Part shown: piece after piece, positions 28,120-37,536 of the stretch
Position numbering within the stretch: position 1 is the stretch's first letter
Layout: the number at the start of each line of letters is the position of its first letter
Source of the DNA: Clostridium beijerinckii HUN142
GTDB taxonomy: Bacteria > Bacillota > Clostridia > Clostridiales > Clostridiaceae
Reading direction: 5' to 3'
DNA length: 64,000 nt
Assembly (NCBI RefSeq): GCF_000621745.1
Contig: NZ_KK211335.1
Coordinates: 14,490 to 78,489 of the forward strand
The notes under the pieces: generated by a model
The model's database searches: none
The model's input: the letters and a program-made list of their open reading frames with translations, nothing else
What the model was told of the DNA's origin: nothing
Made by a program: the position numbers and the translations under genes

Positions 28120-28683
28120 ATGGAAGAAAAAATTGATAGACAAAAGGCATGGGACGCACTTTGTAAGTATAATAAAAGCGATGCACTTAGAAAACATGGA
28201 CTAGCAGTAGAGGGAGCAATGAGATATTTTGCGAAAATCTATAATGAAGATGAGGATGTATGGGGCATAATTGGATTACTTCATGATATAGATTATGAGA
28301 TGTATCCAGATGAGCATTGTGCAAAATCTCAAGAAATAATGAAAGAAGAAGAATTTCCGGATAGTTATATAAGAGCAGTTGCATCTCATGGATACGGAAT
28401 AGTAAATGAAATAAAACCTGAAAGCAATGCTGAGAAAGTACTTTATACAATAGATGAACTTACAGGCCTTATAGGGGCAACTGCATTAATGAGACCATCT
28501 AAAAGCGTAATGGATTTGGAAGTTAAATCTGTTAAGAAAAAATTTAAGACTAAAGGATTTGCGGCAGGTGTAGATAGAAATGTAATATTAAATGGTTGCA
28601 ATATGATAGATATGGAATTAGACAAGGTTATAGAAAATACAATTTTAGGAATGAGAACTGTAGCAGAAGATATTGGACTTTAG
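28120..28683 (+). CDS. HD-superfamily phosphohydrolase
   Basis: 187 residues. HD metal motif: His in KHGLAVEGAMR, then LLHDIDYE (His-Asp), with the HGYG and later Asp positions of small HDIG-type hydrolases. The start is 28120, with AAGGGGG 9 bases upstream; the ATG at 28099 precedes the ribosome site. The substrate is unknown; the family hydrolyses phosphoesters or nucleotides. It is followed 83 bp later by a HAD phosphatase. Confidence 0.82.
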   Translation: MEEKIDRQKAWDALCKYNKSDALRKHGLAVEGAMRYFAKIYNEDEDVWGIIGLLHDIDYEMYPDEHCAKSQEIMKEEEFPDSYIRAVASHGYGIVNEIKPESNAEKVLYTIDELTGLIGATALMRPSKSVMDLEVKSVKKKFKTKGFAAGVDRNVILNGCNMIDMELDKVIENTILGMRTVAEDIGL

Positions 28684-28766
28684 TATAAAATATCAATAGT
28701 TAATTGTGTTAGATAAATATAAAATCATAGTTATATAGAAGATATAGTGAAAGTAGGAAAATTTTT

Positions 28767-29369
28767 ATGATTAAAAATATAATATTCGATCTTGGAAATG
28801 TTATTTTAGATTTTCAACCGAAGATATATGTAAAATCTAAAATTGATGAAGAAAAGGTAGAAGAAATATATAAATGTATATTTCAGAGTGCTGAATGGCC
28901 AATGCTTGATAGAGGAACGATTTGTGAGGAAGATGCTAAAAGAAATATAATCAATAGAAATACTGAAAATGAGGAATTAATTAATAAAGTATTTGAAAAT
29001 TGGTATGGTATATTGATTCCAATAGAAAGCAGCGTGAATACGTTAAAAAAACTAAAACAGAAAGGCTATAAAATCTATTACCTATCTAATTTTCACCTAG
29101 CAGCCTTTGAATATATAAATAATAAATATGACTTATTTAAATTGTTTGAAGGAGGAGTAGTTTCTTATAAAGAGAAATTACTTAAACCTGAAAAAGAAAT
29201 TTATGAGAAGATACTGTATAGATATAATTTAGAACCAGATGAAACTCTATTTATAGATGATATGGAGCAAAATATAGAAGCGGCTATTAAGCTTGGATTA
29301 AAAGGAATAGTCTTAAAGGAACCAAGGAAATTGGAATCAGAATTACAGAAATTTAATATTAATATTTAA
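28767..29369 (+). CDS. HAD-superfamily hydrolase
   Basis: 200 residues. HAD motif I is FDLGNVIL (second Asp replaced by Asn, as in the epoxide-hydrolase-like/YihX branch), motif II is YYLSNF, motif III Lys is in EKLLKPEKEIYEKIL and motif IV is LFIDDMEQNIEAA. It is a phosphatase of the YihX-like group by motif; the substrate is not predictable. Confidence 0.82.
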   Translation: MIKNIIFDLGNVILDFQPKIYVKSKIDEEKVEEIYKCIFQSAEWPMLDRGTICEEDAKRNIINRNTENEELINKVFENWYGILIPIESSVNTLKKLKQKGYKIYYLSNFHLAAFEYINNKYDLFKLFEGGVVSYKEKLLKPEKEIYEKILYRYNLEPDETLFIDDMEQNIEAAIKLGLKGIVLKEPRKLESELQKFNINI

Positions 29370-29563
29370 GTAGTAAAATGCATTAAAGTATTTTTATTGG
29401 ACAATATAACACTAAAGCTTTTTAGAATAAGACATATGAAAGAAAATAGACTAAAATACTGACTTGCTATATTTCAATTACCTAGTAAGTTTATTTTAAA
29501 AAATTACAAAACAGAATTTAGGAATATACTTATATGCTTAGCTAGAAAACAGGAGGTGTTTGT

Positions 29564-29914
29564 ATGGAGGATAAATATAATGTATCTTCAATGGGATTAA
29601 CATATGACTTTATTCATAATGCTGCAGTGGCAAATACTGATATAAAGTTAAGTGATAATGAAGATTCACAGTCGAATTCGAATACAGAAAAAAGCTCTAT
29701 AAAGGCTATAATAAAGCATTCGGGTGAGATAACAGGATATGAACTTTCAAATGGAGAGAGAATAACTAAAGAAAGAGGAGTAGAGTTAGCTAAAGATGGA
29801 GCGATATCTGGAGTGTCCGTTTCAACATCAAGAAAAGGTGAGGAATATTTAAGGAGTTTAAGAGACGATGATGAGTCAAACAATTTAAGCGCCTTACCAG
29901 TAGTGGAAGAATAA
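29564..29914 (+). CDS. DUF3892 domain protein
   Basis: 116 residues. The C-terminal half (IKAIIKHSGEITGYELSNGE then AVELAKDG-like GVELAKDGAISGVSVS) fits DUF3892, a small domain of unknown role common in Firmicutes. The Shine-Dalgarno is a full AGGAGG. It is a single gene, followed by the symmetrical terminator at 29996. Confidence 0.75.
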   Translation: MEDKYNVSSMGLTYDFIHNAAVANTDIKLSDNEDSQSNSNTEKSSIKAIIKHSGEITGYELSNGERITKERGVELAKDGAISGVSVSTSRKGEEYLRSLRDDDESNNLSALPVVEE

Positions 29915-29995
29915 AATGTTTTTTAAAATAAAATTTGCTTAAAAACTTTATGAAATATGTAACTATTAAGATAAAGAAAGAATATTTTTAACTAG

Positions 29996-30035
29996 AAAAC
30001 TCATATCATTGAATTCAATGATATGAGTTTTTTCT
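29996..30035. terminator. 36-bp perfectly symmetrical terminator
   Basis: A perfect palindrome centred on GAATTC at 30011-30016, flanked by A and T runs, so it can act on both strands. Confidence 0.85.
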
Positions 30036-30136
30036 TAAAAGTGTTAAAATAGTAAAAGAAGCATAATAATGAATAGGTATGTGCTTAGAGGAAAAAAATA
30101 ATAACTATAAGTTGATTAATGTAAGGAGATGTATTC

Positions 30137-30829
30137 ATGAGTGATTTAAGTGACTTAAAGGAAATGACAAAAGCTAAGGCAGCAAAAGAAATGCAAGAAT
30201 TGAAAGATAAGATATTAGAAAGATTAAGCTCAATTAAAAGAGATGGGATAGATGAATTAATAAAATATCTTTTGGAAAGAACAGATTATTTTACGGCACC
30301 AGCATCTACTAAGTTTCATTCAAACTTTGATGGAGGATTAGCACTTCACTCTGATAATGTTGTTGAACTATTAATTCAAAAAAATAAGCAATATAAACTA
30401 GGTTTGAGCAATGATACAATGTATCTAACAGGATATCTGCATGATTTATGCAAATGTAATTTTTATGAAAAAACTATGAGATTAAAAAAAGATGAGATGA
30501 CAGGAAAATGGATAGGATATGCGGCTTATGAATTTGATGATAAAATTCCTTTAGGGCATGGAGAAAAAAGTGTAATTTTACTTCAGCAATTTGTTAAGTT
30601 ATCATTAGAAGAATGTTTAATGATAAGATGGCATATGGGAGCCTATGTTCCAAAGGATGAATATAGAGATTACAATAAGGCAATAGAAATGCATAAGTCA
30701 GTTTTGGCATTTAGTAACTCAGATGCAGAGGCTTCACATTTCTTAGAAGAAGTAAGAGAACCAGAAGTTTATTCAATAGAAGAATATAATCAATATGTAA
30801 AAGAAAAAGCTTTAAGAAAAAATAGTTAA
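30137..30829 (+). CDS. HD-domain hydrolase
   Basis: 230 residues. HD-domain metal ligands: GGLALHSDNVVELL, then GYLHDLCKCNFY (His-Asp), HGEKSVILL and MIRWHMGAY. These proteins resemble phage/clostridial HD hydrolases acting on nucleotides or nucleic-acid ends; the precise role is unknown. AAGGAG precedes the ATG. Confidence 0.8.
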   Translation: MSDLSDLKEMTKAKAAKEMQELKDKILERLSSIKRDGIDELIKYLLERTDYFTAPASTKFHSNFDGGLALHSDNVVELLIQKNKQYKLGLSNDTMYLTGYLHDLCKCNFYEKTMRLKKDEMTGKWIGYAAYEFDDKIPLGHGEKSVILLQQFVKLSLEECLMIRWHMGAYVPKDEYRDYNKAIEMHKSVLAFSNSDAEASHFLEEVREPEVYSIEEYNQYVKEKALRKNS

Positions 30830-31115
30830 TTATTACTTTATTTATATACGTGAGAAATAAGAAGGATTTGCAACCAAAATAAAGCATAAGGGACTTCAAA
30901 TAAATTTATCAAGTATATTAAAGAAATATTGTCATAAATAGTAGCAATTTTAAAGATAATATAGTAAAATGTCAATGTTGTATAATAAAGATGTTTCAAG
31001 GTAAACTAGAAGGTGAGTATTTGAAGGTTATAAACATTAGAATATGTAGGATTTTAGTGATTAAATTTTTGAAACAAATTCTAATGCAACTATAATTTAT
31101 GCCAGAAAGGTTGTG

Positions 31116-31931
31116 ATGTTAGGGTTGGAAAACAAGCTGAAGTTATACGGCTTTAACAACCTCACAAAAACACTTAGCTTTAACATCTATGATGTATGCT
31201 ATGCAAAAAGTGAGCGAGAGCAAAAGGACTATATTGCTTATATTGATGAGCAATACAATTCAGAAAGACTTACTAGAATTCTGTGTGATGTAACGGAAAG
31301 TATTGGAGCACATGTACTTAATATTTCAAAACAAGATTATGATCCTCAAGGAGCAAGTGTAACTATTCTAGTATCAGAACAGACCCTAGCAGTCAAAGAA
31401 ATAGATGCATCTTGTAATAAAGGTGAAATTGACATTTTGAAAACTAGAGACACTGTTGTAGGACATTTAGATAAGAGTCATGTCACTGTGCATACTTATC
31501 CAGAATATCATCCAGATAACTCAATTGCTACTTTTCGTGTTGATATTGATGTAGCCACTTGTGGAGAAGTTTCTCCGTTAAATGCACTAAACTATCTTAT
31601 AGGAAGTTTTGATTCAGACATCATAACGATAGATTATCGTGTCAGAGGTTTTACCCGAGATGTTGATGGCAAAAAATTATTTATAGATCATAAAATAACA
31701 TCAATACAAGATTATATTGATGAAAATACCTTGAAGAGATATGATGCAATGGATATAAATGTATATCAATCAAATATATTTCACACTAAAATGCTAATTA
31801 AAGAAATTGAACTTCAAAATTACCTTTTTAATAGAGATGTTTATGAAATCAAGCCAAAGCAAAGACTTGAAATTGAAAACAACTTAAGAAGAGAGATGAT
31901 TGAGATTTTTAGTGGAACTAATATATATTAA
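31116..31931 (+). CDS. speD: S-adenosylmethionine decarboxylase proenzyme
   Basis: 271 residues, the length of the E. coli-type (class 1A) enzyme. Self-cleavage at Ser121 in [14 protein letters not shown] creates the pyruvoyl cofactor; [17 protein letters not shown] is the other family mark. It makes decarboxy-AdoMet, the aminopropyl donor for SpeE. The start was chosen at ATG 31116 because AGAAAGG ends 5 bases upstream; the GTG one codon earlier is too close. It is the first gene of a polyamine operon. Confidence 0.92.
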   Translation: MLGLENKLKLYGFNNLTKTLSFNIYDVCYAKSEREQKDYIAYIDEQYNSERLTRILCDVTESIGAHVLNISKQDYDPQGASVTILVSEQTLAVKEIDASCNKGEIDILKTRDTVVGHLDKSHVTVHTYPEYHPDNSIATFRVDIDVATCGEVSPLNALNYLIGSFDSDIITIDYRVRGFTRDVDGKKLFIDHKITSIQDYIDENTLKRYDAMDINVYQSNIFHTKMLIKEIELQNYLFNRDVYEIKPKQRLEIENNLRREMIEIFSGTNIY

Positions 31932-31948
31932 CGGGAGGGATGTATACG

Positions 31949-33406
31949 ATGAAAAATAAAGAATCCCACTCAAGAGCACCAATTTATGAAGCGTTAATAG
32001 AATATAAAAAAGCTAGAGTGGTTCCATTTGATGTACCAGGTCATAAGCAGGGACGAGGAAATGATATGCTTAGAGAATTCTTGGGAGAGCAATGTCTTTC
32101 GGTAGATGTAAATTCAATGAAACCACTCGATAATCTTATTCACCCGGTATCGGTTATAAGAGAGGCCGAGGAGCTTGCGGCGGATGCATTTGGTTCTAAA
32201 CATGCATTTTTAATGGTTAATGGAACAAGTTCTGCAGTTCAGGCTATGGTTATGAGTGTATGTAAAAAAGGTGAAAAGATTATAATGCCTCGTAATGTGC
32301 ATAGAAGTGCTATAAATGCTTTAATAATTAGCGGAGCAATTCCGGTTTATATAAATCCAGGAACAAATAAACAACTTGGAATACCACTTGGGATGTCAGT
32401 TGAAGATGTAAAAAAAGCAATTAAAGAAAACCCAGACGCAAAAGCGATATTTGTAAATAATCCTACTTATTATGGGATTTGCTCAAATTTAAAAGAAATT
32501 ACAAAACTTGCCCATGAAAATGGAATGTATGTGTTAGTAGATGAAGCTCATGGAACACATTTTTATTTTGGGGATAATATGCCCCTATCAGCAGTTGATG
32601 CTGGAGCAGACATGGCAGCAGTCAGTATGCATAAGACTGGAGGATCTTTAACTCAAAGTTCTTTTCTACTCTTAAATTGCGATTTAGCAATAGGATATGT
32701 TCGTCAAATAATTAATTTAACTCAGACAACAAGTGGTTCATATCTTTTAATGTCATCGCTTGATTTGGCAAGAAGAGATCTTGTATTACATGGAAAAGAA
32801 ATCTTTGATAAAGTAAAGCAAATCTCTGAATATGCTAGAGGGGAAATAAATAAAATAGGCGGTTATTATGCCTTTTCAAAAGAGTTAATTGATGGAGATG
32901 CAGTTTATGATTTTGATATAACAAAGTTATCTGTATTCACTAGAGAAATAGGTCTTGCTGGAATAGAAGTATATGATCTATTAAGAGATGAGTATGGTAT
33001 ACAAATTGAATTGGGAGACATTGCAAATATTTTAGCTATTATTTCTGTTGGAGATCGTAGTCTTGCAATTGAAAGATTAATATCTTCATTATCTGAAATT
33101 AAGAGACTACATTCAAAAGACAAAATTGGAATGTTTGATCATGAGTATATAGATCCTGAAGTTGTACTAACTCCTCAGGAAGCATTTTATTCTCAAAAAA
33201 CTTCAGTGCCGCTAAATGAAAGCAATGAGAAAATATGTGCTGAATTTATAATGTGCTATCCACCAGGAATACCAATTCTTGCTCCAGGAGAAAAAATAAC
33301 TAAAGAAATACTAGATTATATAGGTTATGCAAAAGAAAAAGGTTGTTTTTTAACTGGAACAGAGGATCCTAAAATTGAAAATATTAATGTTGTGGAGGAC
33401 AAGTAA
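31949..33406 (+). CDS. speA: Orn/Lys/Arg decarboxylase family protein (probably arginine decarboxylase)
   Basis: 485-residue PLP enzyme of the short (group III type) basic-amino-acid decarboxylases. The PLP lysine is in AVSMHKTGGS, with DEAHGTHF upstream; the C-terminal domain has FIMCYPPGIPILAPGE. Arginine is the likeliest substrate by family and context, but lysine cannot be excluded from sequence alone. ATG 31949 has GGGAGGGA at an 8-base spacing; ATG 31940 overlaps that site. Its stop abuts the ATG of speE. No agmatinase gene is present in the operon. Confidence 0.88.
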   Translation: MKNKESHSRAPIYEALIEYKKARVVPFDVPGHKQGRGNDMLREFLGEQCLSVDVNSMKPLDNLIHPVSVIREAEELAADAFGSKHAFLMVNGTSSAVQAMVMSVCKKGEKIIMPRNVHRSAINALIISGAIPVYINPGTNKQLGIPLGMSVEDVKKAIKENPDAKAIFVNNPTYYGICSNLKEITKLAHENGMYVLVDEAHGTHFYFGDNMPLSAVDAGADMAAVSMHKTGGSLTQSSFLLLNCDLAIGYVRQIINLTQTTSGSYLLMSSLDLARRDLVLHGKEIFDKVKQISEYARGEINKIGGYYAFSKELIDGDAVYDFDITKLSVFTREIGLAGIEVYDLLRDEYGIQIELGDIANILAIISVGDRSLAIERLISSLSEIKRLHSKDKIGMFDHEYIDPEVVLTPQEAFYSQKTSVPLNESNEKICAEFIMCYPPGIPILAPGEKITKEILDYIGYAKEKGCFLTGTEDPKIENINVVEDK

Positions 33407-34261
33407 ATGGAGTTATGGTATACAGAACAACACACAGAAAATGTAAGATTTTCAATTAAAGTTGAAAAAGAAATACATACTGAAAAAACTGAATTCCAAA
33501 GAATAGATGTACTTGAAGCTAAGGAATTCGGAAGGTTTTTTACATTAGATGGATTAATGATGGTAACTGAAAAAGATGAATTTATTTACCATGATATGAT
33601 AGTTCATGTACCAATGGCAACTAATCCAAATATTAAGAATGTTTTAGTTATAGGTGCTGGTGACGGTGGAACAATAAGAGAACTTACAAGATACAGCACA
33701 GTTGAAAAGATAGATATGGTTGAAATTGATAAAAGAGTTGTTGATATTTGCAGAGAGTATTTTCCGCTAACATCATGTAAGCTTGATGATAAGCGAGTTA
33801 ATGTATTCTATGAAGATGGTTTGAAATTTATACGTGATAAAGAAGATGAATATGACTTAATAATAGTTGATTCAACAGATCCTTTTGGACCAGGAGAAGG
33901 ATTATTTACTAAGGAGTTCTATGGAAATTGCTATAAAGCATTAAGAGAAGATGGAATTTTAGTTAATCAACATGAAAGTCCATACTATGACAATGATGCA
34001 GCTGCAATGAAAGAAGCTCATGAAAAAATAACGAAATTTTTTCCAATTATCAGGGTATATCAAGCACATATTCCAACATATCCATCTGGACACTGGTTAT
34101 TTGGATTTGCTTCAAAGAAGTATCACCCTATAAAGGATTTTGATGCAGAAGCTTGGAATAAGTTAGGGATAAAAACAAAATATTATAATACAGATCTTCA
34201 TGTAGGATGCTTTGCACTTCCAACTTACGTTAGAGATATGTTAAATGGACTTACTGATTAG
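33407..34261 (+). CDS. speE: spermidine synthase (aminopropyltransferase)
   Basis: 284 residues. Rossmann methyltransferase-like fold with GAGDGGTIRE (donor site), DxxxVDI-type VEIDKRVVDICREYF, EDGLKFI and the catalytic DSTDPFGPGEGLF. It transfers the aminopropyl group of decarboxy-AdoMet to a diamine. The ATG follows the speA stop directly, with GGAGG inside the end of speA. Confidence 0.93.
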   Translation: MELWYTEQHTENVRFSIKVEKEIHTEKTEFQRIDVLEAKEFGRFFTLDGLMMVTEKDEFIYHDMIVHVPMATNPNIKNVLVIGAGDGGTIRELTRYSTVEKIDMVEIDKRVVDICREYFPLTSCKLDDKRVNVFYEDGLKFIRDKEDEYDLIIVDSTDPFGPGEGLFTKEFYGNCYKALREDGILVNQHESPYYDNDAAAMKEAHEKITKFFPIIRVYQAHIPTYPSGHWLFGFASKKYHPIKDFDAEAWNKLGIKTKYYNTDLHVGCFALPTYVRDMLNGLTD

Positions 34262-34340
34262 AAAAATTATCAGATAGTACAATTAAGTTCTTTGTTCATG
34301 ACTTGAAGATAATCAAAAAATGATAAGTCAATATTCTAAA

Positions 34341-34369
34341 TTCAGCTGGAGCATAAAGCTCCATCTGAA
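34341..34369 (+). promoter_or_regulatory. hairpin between speE and the carboxyspermidine dehydrogenase gene
   Basis: TTCAGCTGGAGC pairs with GCTCCATCTGAA with one unpaired base per side and a five-base loop. There is no real T-run, so it may be a processing site or weak attenuator. Confidence 0.45.
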
Positions 34370-34404
34370 AAGTTTCATTTTATAAAGAAATTGGAGGAAT
34401 TGGA

Positions 34405-35607
34405 ATGGGAAAAGCTTTAATTATTGGTGCTGGCGGTGTTGCTAGTGTTGCAATTCATAAATGTTGTCAAAACTCAGAAGTGTTTGAGGAAATTTGTATC
34501 GCTAGTAGAACTTTATCAAAGTGTGATGCAATAAAAGCTTCATTAGAAGGAAAAACTAAGACAAAAATACAAACAGCAAAGGTAGATGCTGATAATGTGC
34601 CAGAATTAGTGGCGCTTATTAATAAATTTAAACCAGAAGTTGTTATAAATCTTGCACTTCCTTATCAAGATTTAACAATTATGGATGCTTGTTTAGAAAC
34701 TAAGGTTCATTATGTAGATACAGCTAACTATGAACCACTTGATACAGCAAAATTTGAATATAAGTGGCAATGGGCATATAGAGAAAAATTTGAAAAGGCA
34801 GGTTTAACTGCATTACTTGGAAGTGGATTTGATCCAGGTGTTACTGGAGTATTTAGTGCTTATGCTCAAAAACATTATTTTGATGAAATAAATTATATTG
34901 ATATATTAGATGCTAATGCTGGTGATCATGGTTATCCATTTGCAACTAACTTTAACCCAGAAATCAATATTCGTGAAATTACAGCTCCAGGAAGCTACTG
35001 GGAAGAAGGAAAATGGATAGAAACAGAACCTCTTGAAATTAAGAGAGTTTATGACTTCCCAGAAATAGGACCAAAAGATATGTATTTATTACATCATGAA
35101 GAATTAGAATCTTTAGGTATAAATATTAAAGGAATTAAGAGAATAAGATTCTGGATGACATTCTCACAAAAGTATATAACACATTTAAATGTACTTGAGA
35201 ATGTTGGTATGACTTCAATTGAACCAATTGAATTTGAAGGAAAGCAAATAGTACCATTACAATTCCTTAAAGCAGTATTACCAGATCCTGCATCATTAGG
35301 TCCAAGAACTAAAGGAAAGACTAATATAGGATGTATTTTCCAAGGTAAAAAGGATGGAAAAGATAAAACTTATTATGTATATAATGTTTGTGATCATGAA
35401 GAATGTTATAAAGAAGTTGGATCTCAAGCAATTTCTTACACAACTGGAGTTCCAGCTATGATAGGCGCAAGTTTAGTATTAAGAGGATTATGGAAGAAAC
35501 CAGGAGTATATAATATAGAAGAATTTGATCCAGATCCATTTATGGAAGAATTAAATAAATGGGGATTACCATGGAAAGAAAGTTTTGATCCAACTTTAGT
35601 TGAATAA
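34405..35607 (+). CDS. carboxynorspermidine/carboxyspermidine dehydrogenase
   Basis: 400-residue saccharopine-dehydrogenase-family protein. The N-terminal Rossmann motif ALIIGAGGVASVA (residues 4-16) and the GSGFDPGVTGVFSAYA segment of the family are visible. It condenses aspartate semialdehyde with putrescine (or diaminopropane) and reduces the imine to carboxyspermidine. It is next to speE and followed by the cognate decarboxylase, which supports this rather than a lysine-pathway role. TTGGAGG precedes the ATG. Confidence 0.9.
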   Translation: MGKALIIGAGGVASVAIHKCCQNSEVFEEICIASRTLSKCDAIKASLEGKTKTKIQTAKVDADNVPELVALINKFKPEVVINLALPYQDLTIMDACLETKVHYVDTANYEPLDTAKFEYKWQWAYREKFEKAGLTALLGSGFDPGVTGVFSAYAQKHYFDEINYIDILDANAGDHGYPFATNFNPEINIREITAPGSYWEEGKWIETEPLEIKRVYDFPEIGPKDMYLLHHEELESLGINIKGIKRIRFWMTFSQKYITHLNVLENVGMTSIEPIEFEGKQIVPLQFLKAVLPDPASLGPRTKGKTNIGCIFQGKKDGKDKTYYVYNVCDHEECYKEVGSQAISYTTGVPAMIGASLVLRGLWKKPGVYNIEEFDPDPFMEELNKWGLPWKESFDPTLVE

Positions 35608-36016
35608 ATTGTGAGTATTTTAATCATGTAATAACGGACTGAAAGGGCAGGTACTCTGTTGTTTCGGTTGCTATAGAAGATGGCTGTGGATTTCTAACAT
35701 TAGAAGTTGCATCCAAAATGCTGGTTTCAAAGGCAAGCTTTGAACTAGCATATTTGGAACAACTTCTAATTAAGAAATACCTACAGCCATCTTCTAAATG
35801 CAACACTGCACAAAAGAGTACCTGCCCTTTCTGAGATTAAGAATGATTTAGATACTAATTTATTAAACTAAATTAGTAAATTATTATATTAACGAAAAAA
35901 TAAGGATGAAGTCTTAATTAGAGTTTCCTGGAACCAGTTTATTTTCACGAAAAGCTGTGGCTTTCATTCTTACTTTTTACTGTAAATTTATAACTAGAAA
36001 AAGGTTTGGTGATTTA
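35608..36016. other. intergenic region inside the polyamine cluster
   Basis: 409 bp, occupied mainly by palindrome copy D (35641-35831). No gene. The end holds GGTGA just before the decarboxylase ATG. Confidence 0.7.
35641..35831 (+). repeat. large palindrome family, copy D
   Basis: 191 bp with 17-bp perfect outer arms (GAAAGGGCAGGTACTCT and its inverse). Inner AGAAGATGGCTGT pairs with ACAGCCATCTTCT, AGAAGTTG with CAACTTCT, and GCTGGTTTCAAAG with CTTTGAACTAGC. It is the clearest copy of the family. Confidence 0.88.
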
Positions 36017-37156
36017 ATGAAAGATATAGATTTAAGCAAATTACCATCACCATGTTATTTGGTTGATGAGAGACTTCTTAAGAAGAATTTGGAGACTTTA
36101 GATTATGTACAGAAGGAAACAGGTGCCAATATTATTCTGGCAACTAAAGCATTCTCTATGTACTCAACTTTCCCATTGATTGGAAGATATCTAAAAGGAG
36201 TTACTTCAAGTTCTCTTCATGAAGCTAGACTTGGATATGAAGAGATGGGGAAAGAAGTACATATTTATTCTCCTGCATATAGAGAAGATGAATTTGATGA
36301 GATAATGAAATATAGCGATCATATAGTATTTAATTCATTTAGTCAATGGAGAAAATATAAGGATAAAGTCAAAAACTTTAAAGGAAAGAAAATCGAATGT
36401 GCTATTCGTATTAACCCTGAGTATTCAGAGATAGAAACAGATATATATAATCCATGTTTTAAAAATTCAAGAATGGGAATTACTTTGGCTAACTTTGAAG
36501 AAGAAGATCTTGAAGGTATAGATGGATTGCATTTTCATACAATGTGTGAACAGAATTCAGATACCCTTGAACGTACAATAAAAGTAGTGGATGAAAAATT
36601 CGGAAAGTACATCAAGAAAATGAAGTGGATTAACTTTGGTGGTGGTCATCATATTACTAGGGAAGATTATGATATAGAAACACTAATAAGATCTATTAAA
36701 TTCATAAAAGATAAATATGGAGTACAAGTATATCTTGAGCCAGGTGAAGCAATTGCTTTAAATACAGGATTCCTTGTATCAACAGTATTAGATACTATGA
36801 AAAATGGAATGGATATAGCTATACTAGATACTTCAGCGGAATGTCATATGCCAGACGTACTTGCAATGCCATATAGACCTAATATAATAGGTGCTGGAAA
36901 GCCAAATGAATTCGAATTTACTTATAGATTTGGTGGTCCTACTTGCCTTGCAGGTGATATTATAGGAGATTATTCATTTAAAGAACCTTTAAAGCCAGGA
37001 GATAAACTTGTATTTTGCGATATGGCTATCTACTCAATGGTTAAAAATAATACTTTTAATGGAGTTAATCTTCCTGCAATTGTAAAATATAGCGAAGAAA
37101 AAGGTATTGAAGTAATAAAAGAATTTGGATATGAAGATTTTAAATCTAGATTATAA
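36017..37156 (+). CDS. nspC: carboxynorspermidine/carboxyspermidine decarboxylase
   Basis: 379 residues, alanine-racemase-fold PLP decarboxylase. The PLP lysine is in ILATKAFSM near residue 42; the GLHFHTMCEQ, INFGGGHHIT, YLEPGEAIA and GPTCLAGDII segments match NspC/CASDC. It removes CO2 from carboxyspermidine to give spermidine. The start is 36017 (GGTGA at 36008), since an earlier in-frame ATG at 35957 would add 20 residues with no family match and no ribosome site. A strong terminator follows at 37208-37257. Confidence 0.9.
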   Translation: MKDIDLSKLPSPCYLVDERLLKKNLETLDYVQKETGANIILATKAFSMYSTFPLIGRYLKGVTSSSLHEARLGYEEMGKEVHIYSPAYREDEFDEIMKYSDHIVFNSFSQWRKYKDKVKNFKGKKIECAIRINPEYSEIETDIYNPCFKNSRMGITLANFEEEDLEGIDGLHFHTMCEQNSDTLERTIKVVDEKFGKYIKKMKWINFGGGHHITREDYDIETLIRSIKFIKDKYGVQVYLEPGEAIALNTGFLVSTVLDTMKNGMDIAILDTSAECHMPDVLAMPYRPNIIGAGKPNEFEFTYRFGGPTCLAGDIIGDYSFKEPLKPGDKLVFCDMAIYSMVKNNTFNGVNLPAIVKYSEEKGIEVIKEFGYEDFKSRL

Positions 37157-37207
37157 ATTATAATTTGGTTAAAGTTTTAAAAATATAATTAAAAATAAAC
37201 ATAAATT

Positions 37208-37257
37208 AGCTGTCTAAAAATAGGATTTTATTCCTGCTTTTAGACAGCTGTTTTTTT
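37208..37257 (+). terminator. terminator of the polyamine operon
   Basis: AGCTGTCTAAAA pairs with TTTTAGACAGCT, then T7. Confidence 0.9.
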
Positions 37258-37300
37258 ATATAAAATTATATATTACATTAACTTAAAATGCAATAGAAAA

Positions 37301-37393
37301 AGAATAAAACGTACATATTATAGAATTAAAAGAATATTTAAGTGAAAAAGAGGGCAAAATGCGTTTTATTCCTAAATATGTACGTTTTGTTCC
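37301..37393. promoter_or_regulatory. three CGTTTTaTTCC motifs upstream of the sheath gene
   Basis: CGTTTTATTCC at 37362-37372, CGTTTTGTTCC at 37383-37393, and the inverse (AGAATAAAACG) at 37301-37311. The outer two lie in a 19-bp near-perfect inverted repeat (GTACATATT/AATATGTAC). This is a candidate operator or promoter region for the injection-system operon. Confidence 0.45.
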
Positions 37394-37536
37394 AAATTAA
37401 TTTACATAATTTCATTAATATGTAAAAATATTATCGGGGATAAATAATAATGCAAAACTACTGATAGTGGGGTAAGAGGGATCATATTAAACGAATTCGA
37501 TTAAAAAGTAATTTTACAATATAGGAGGATTATAAA

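Larger units (their letters stand above)
37157..37536. other. region upstream of the injection-system sheath gene
   Basis: 380 bp containing the polyamine-operon terminator and then three copies of an 11-bp motif (listed separately). AGGAGG precedes the GTG of the sheath gene. I could not pick a clear promoter. Confidence 0.5.
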
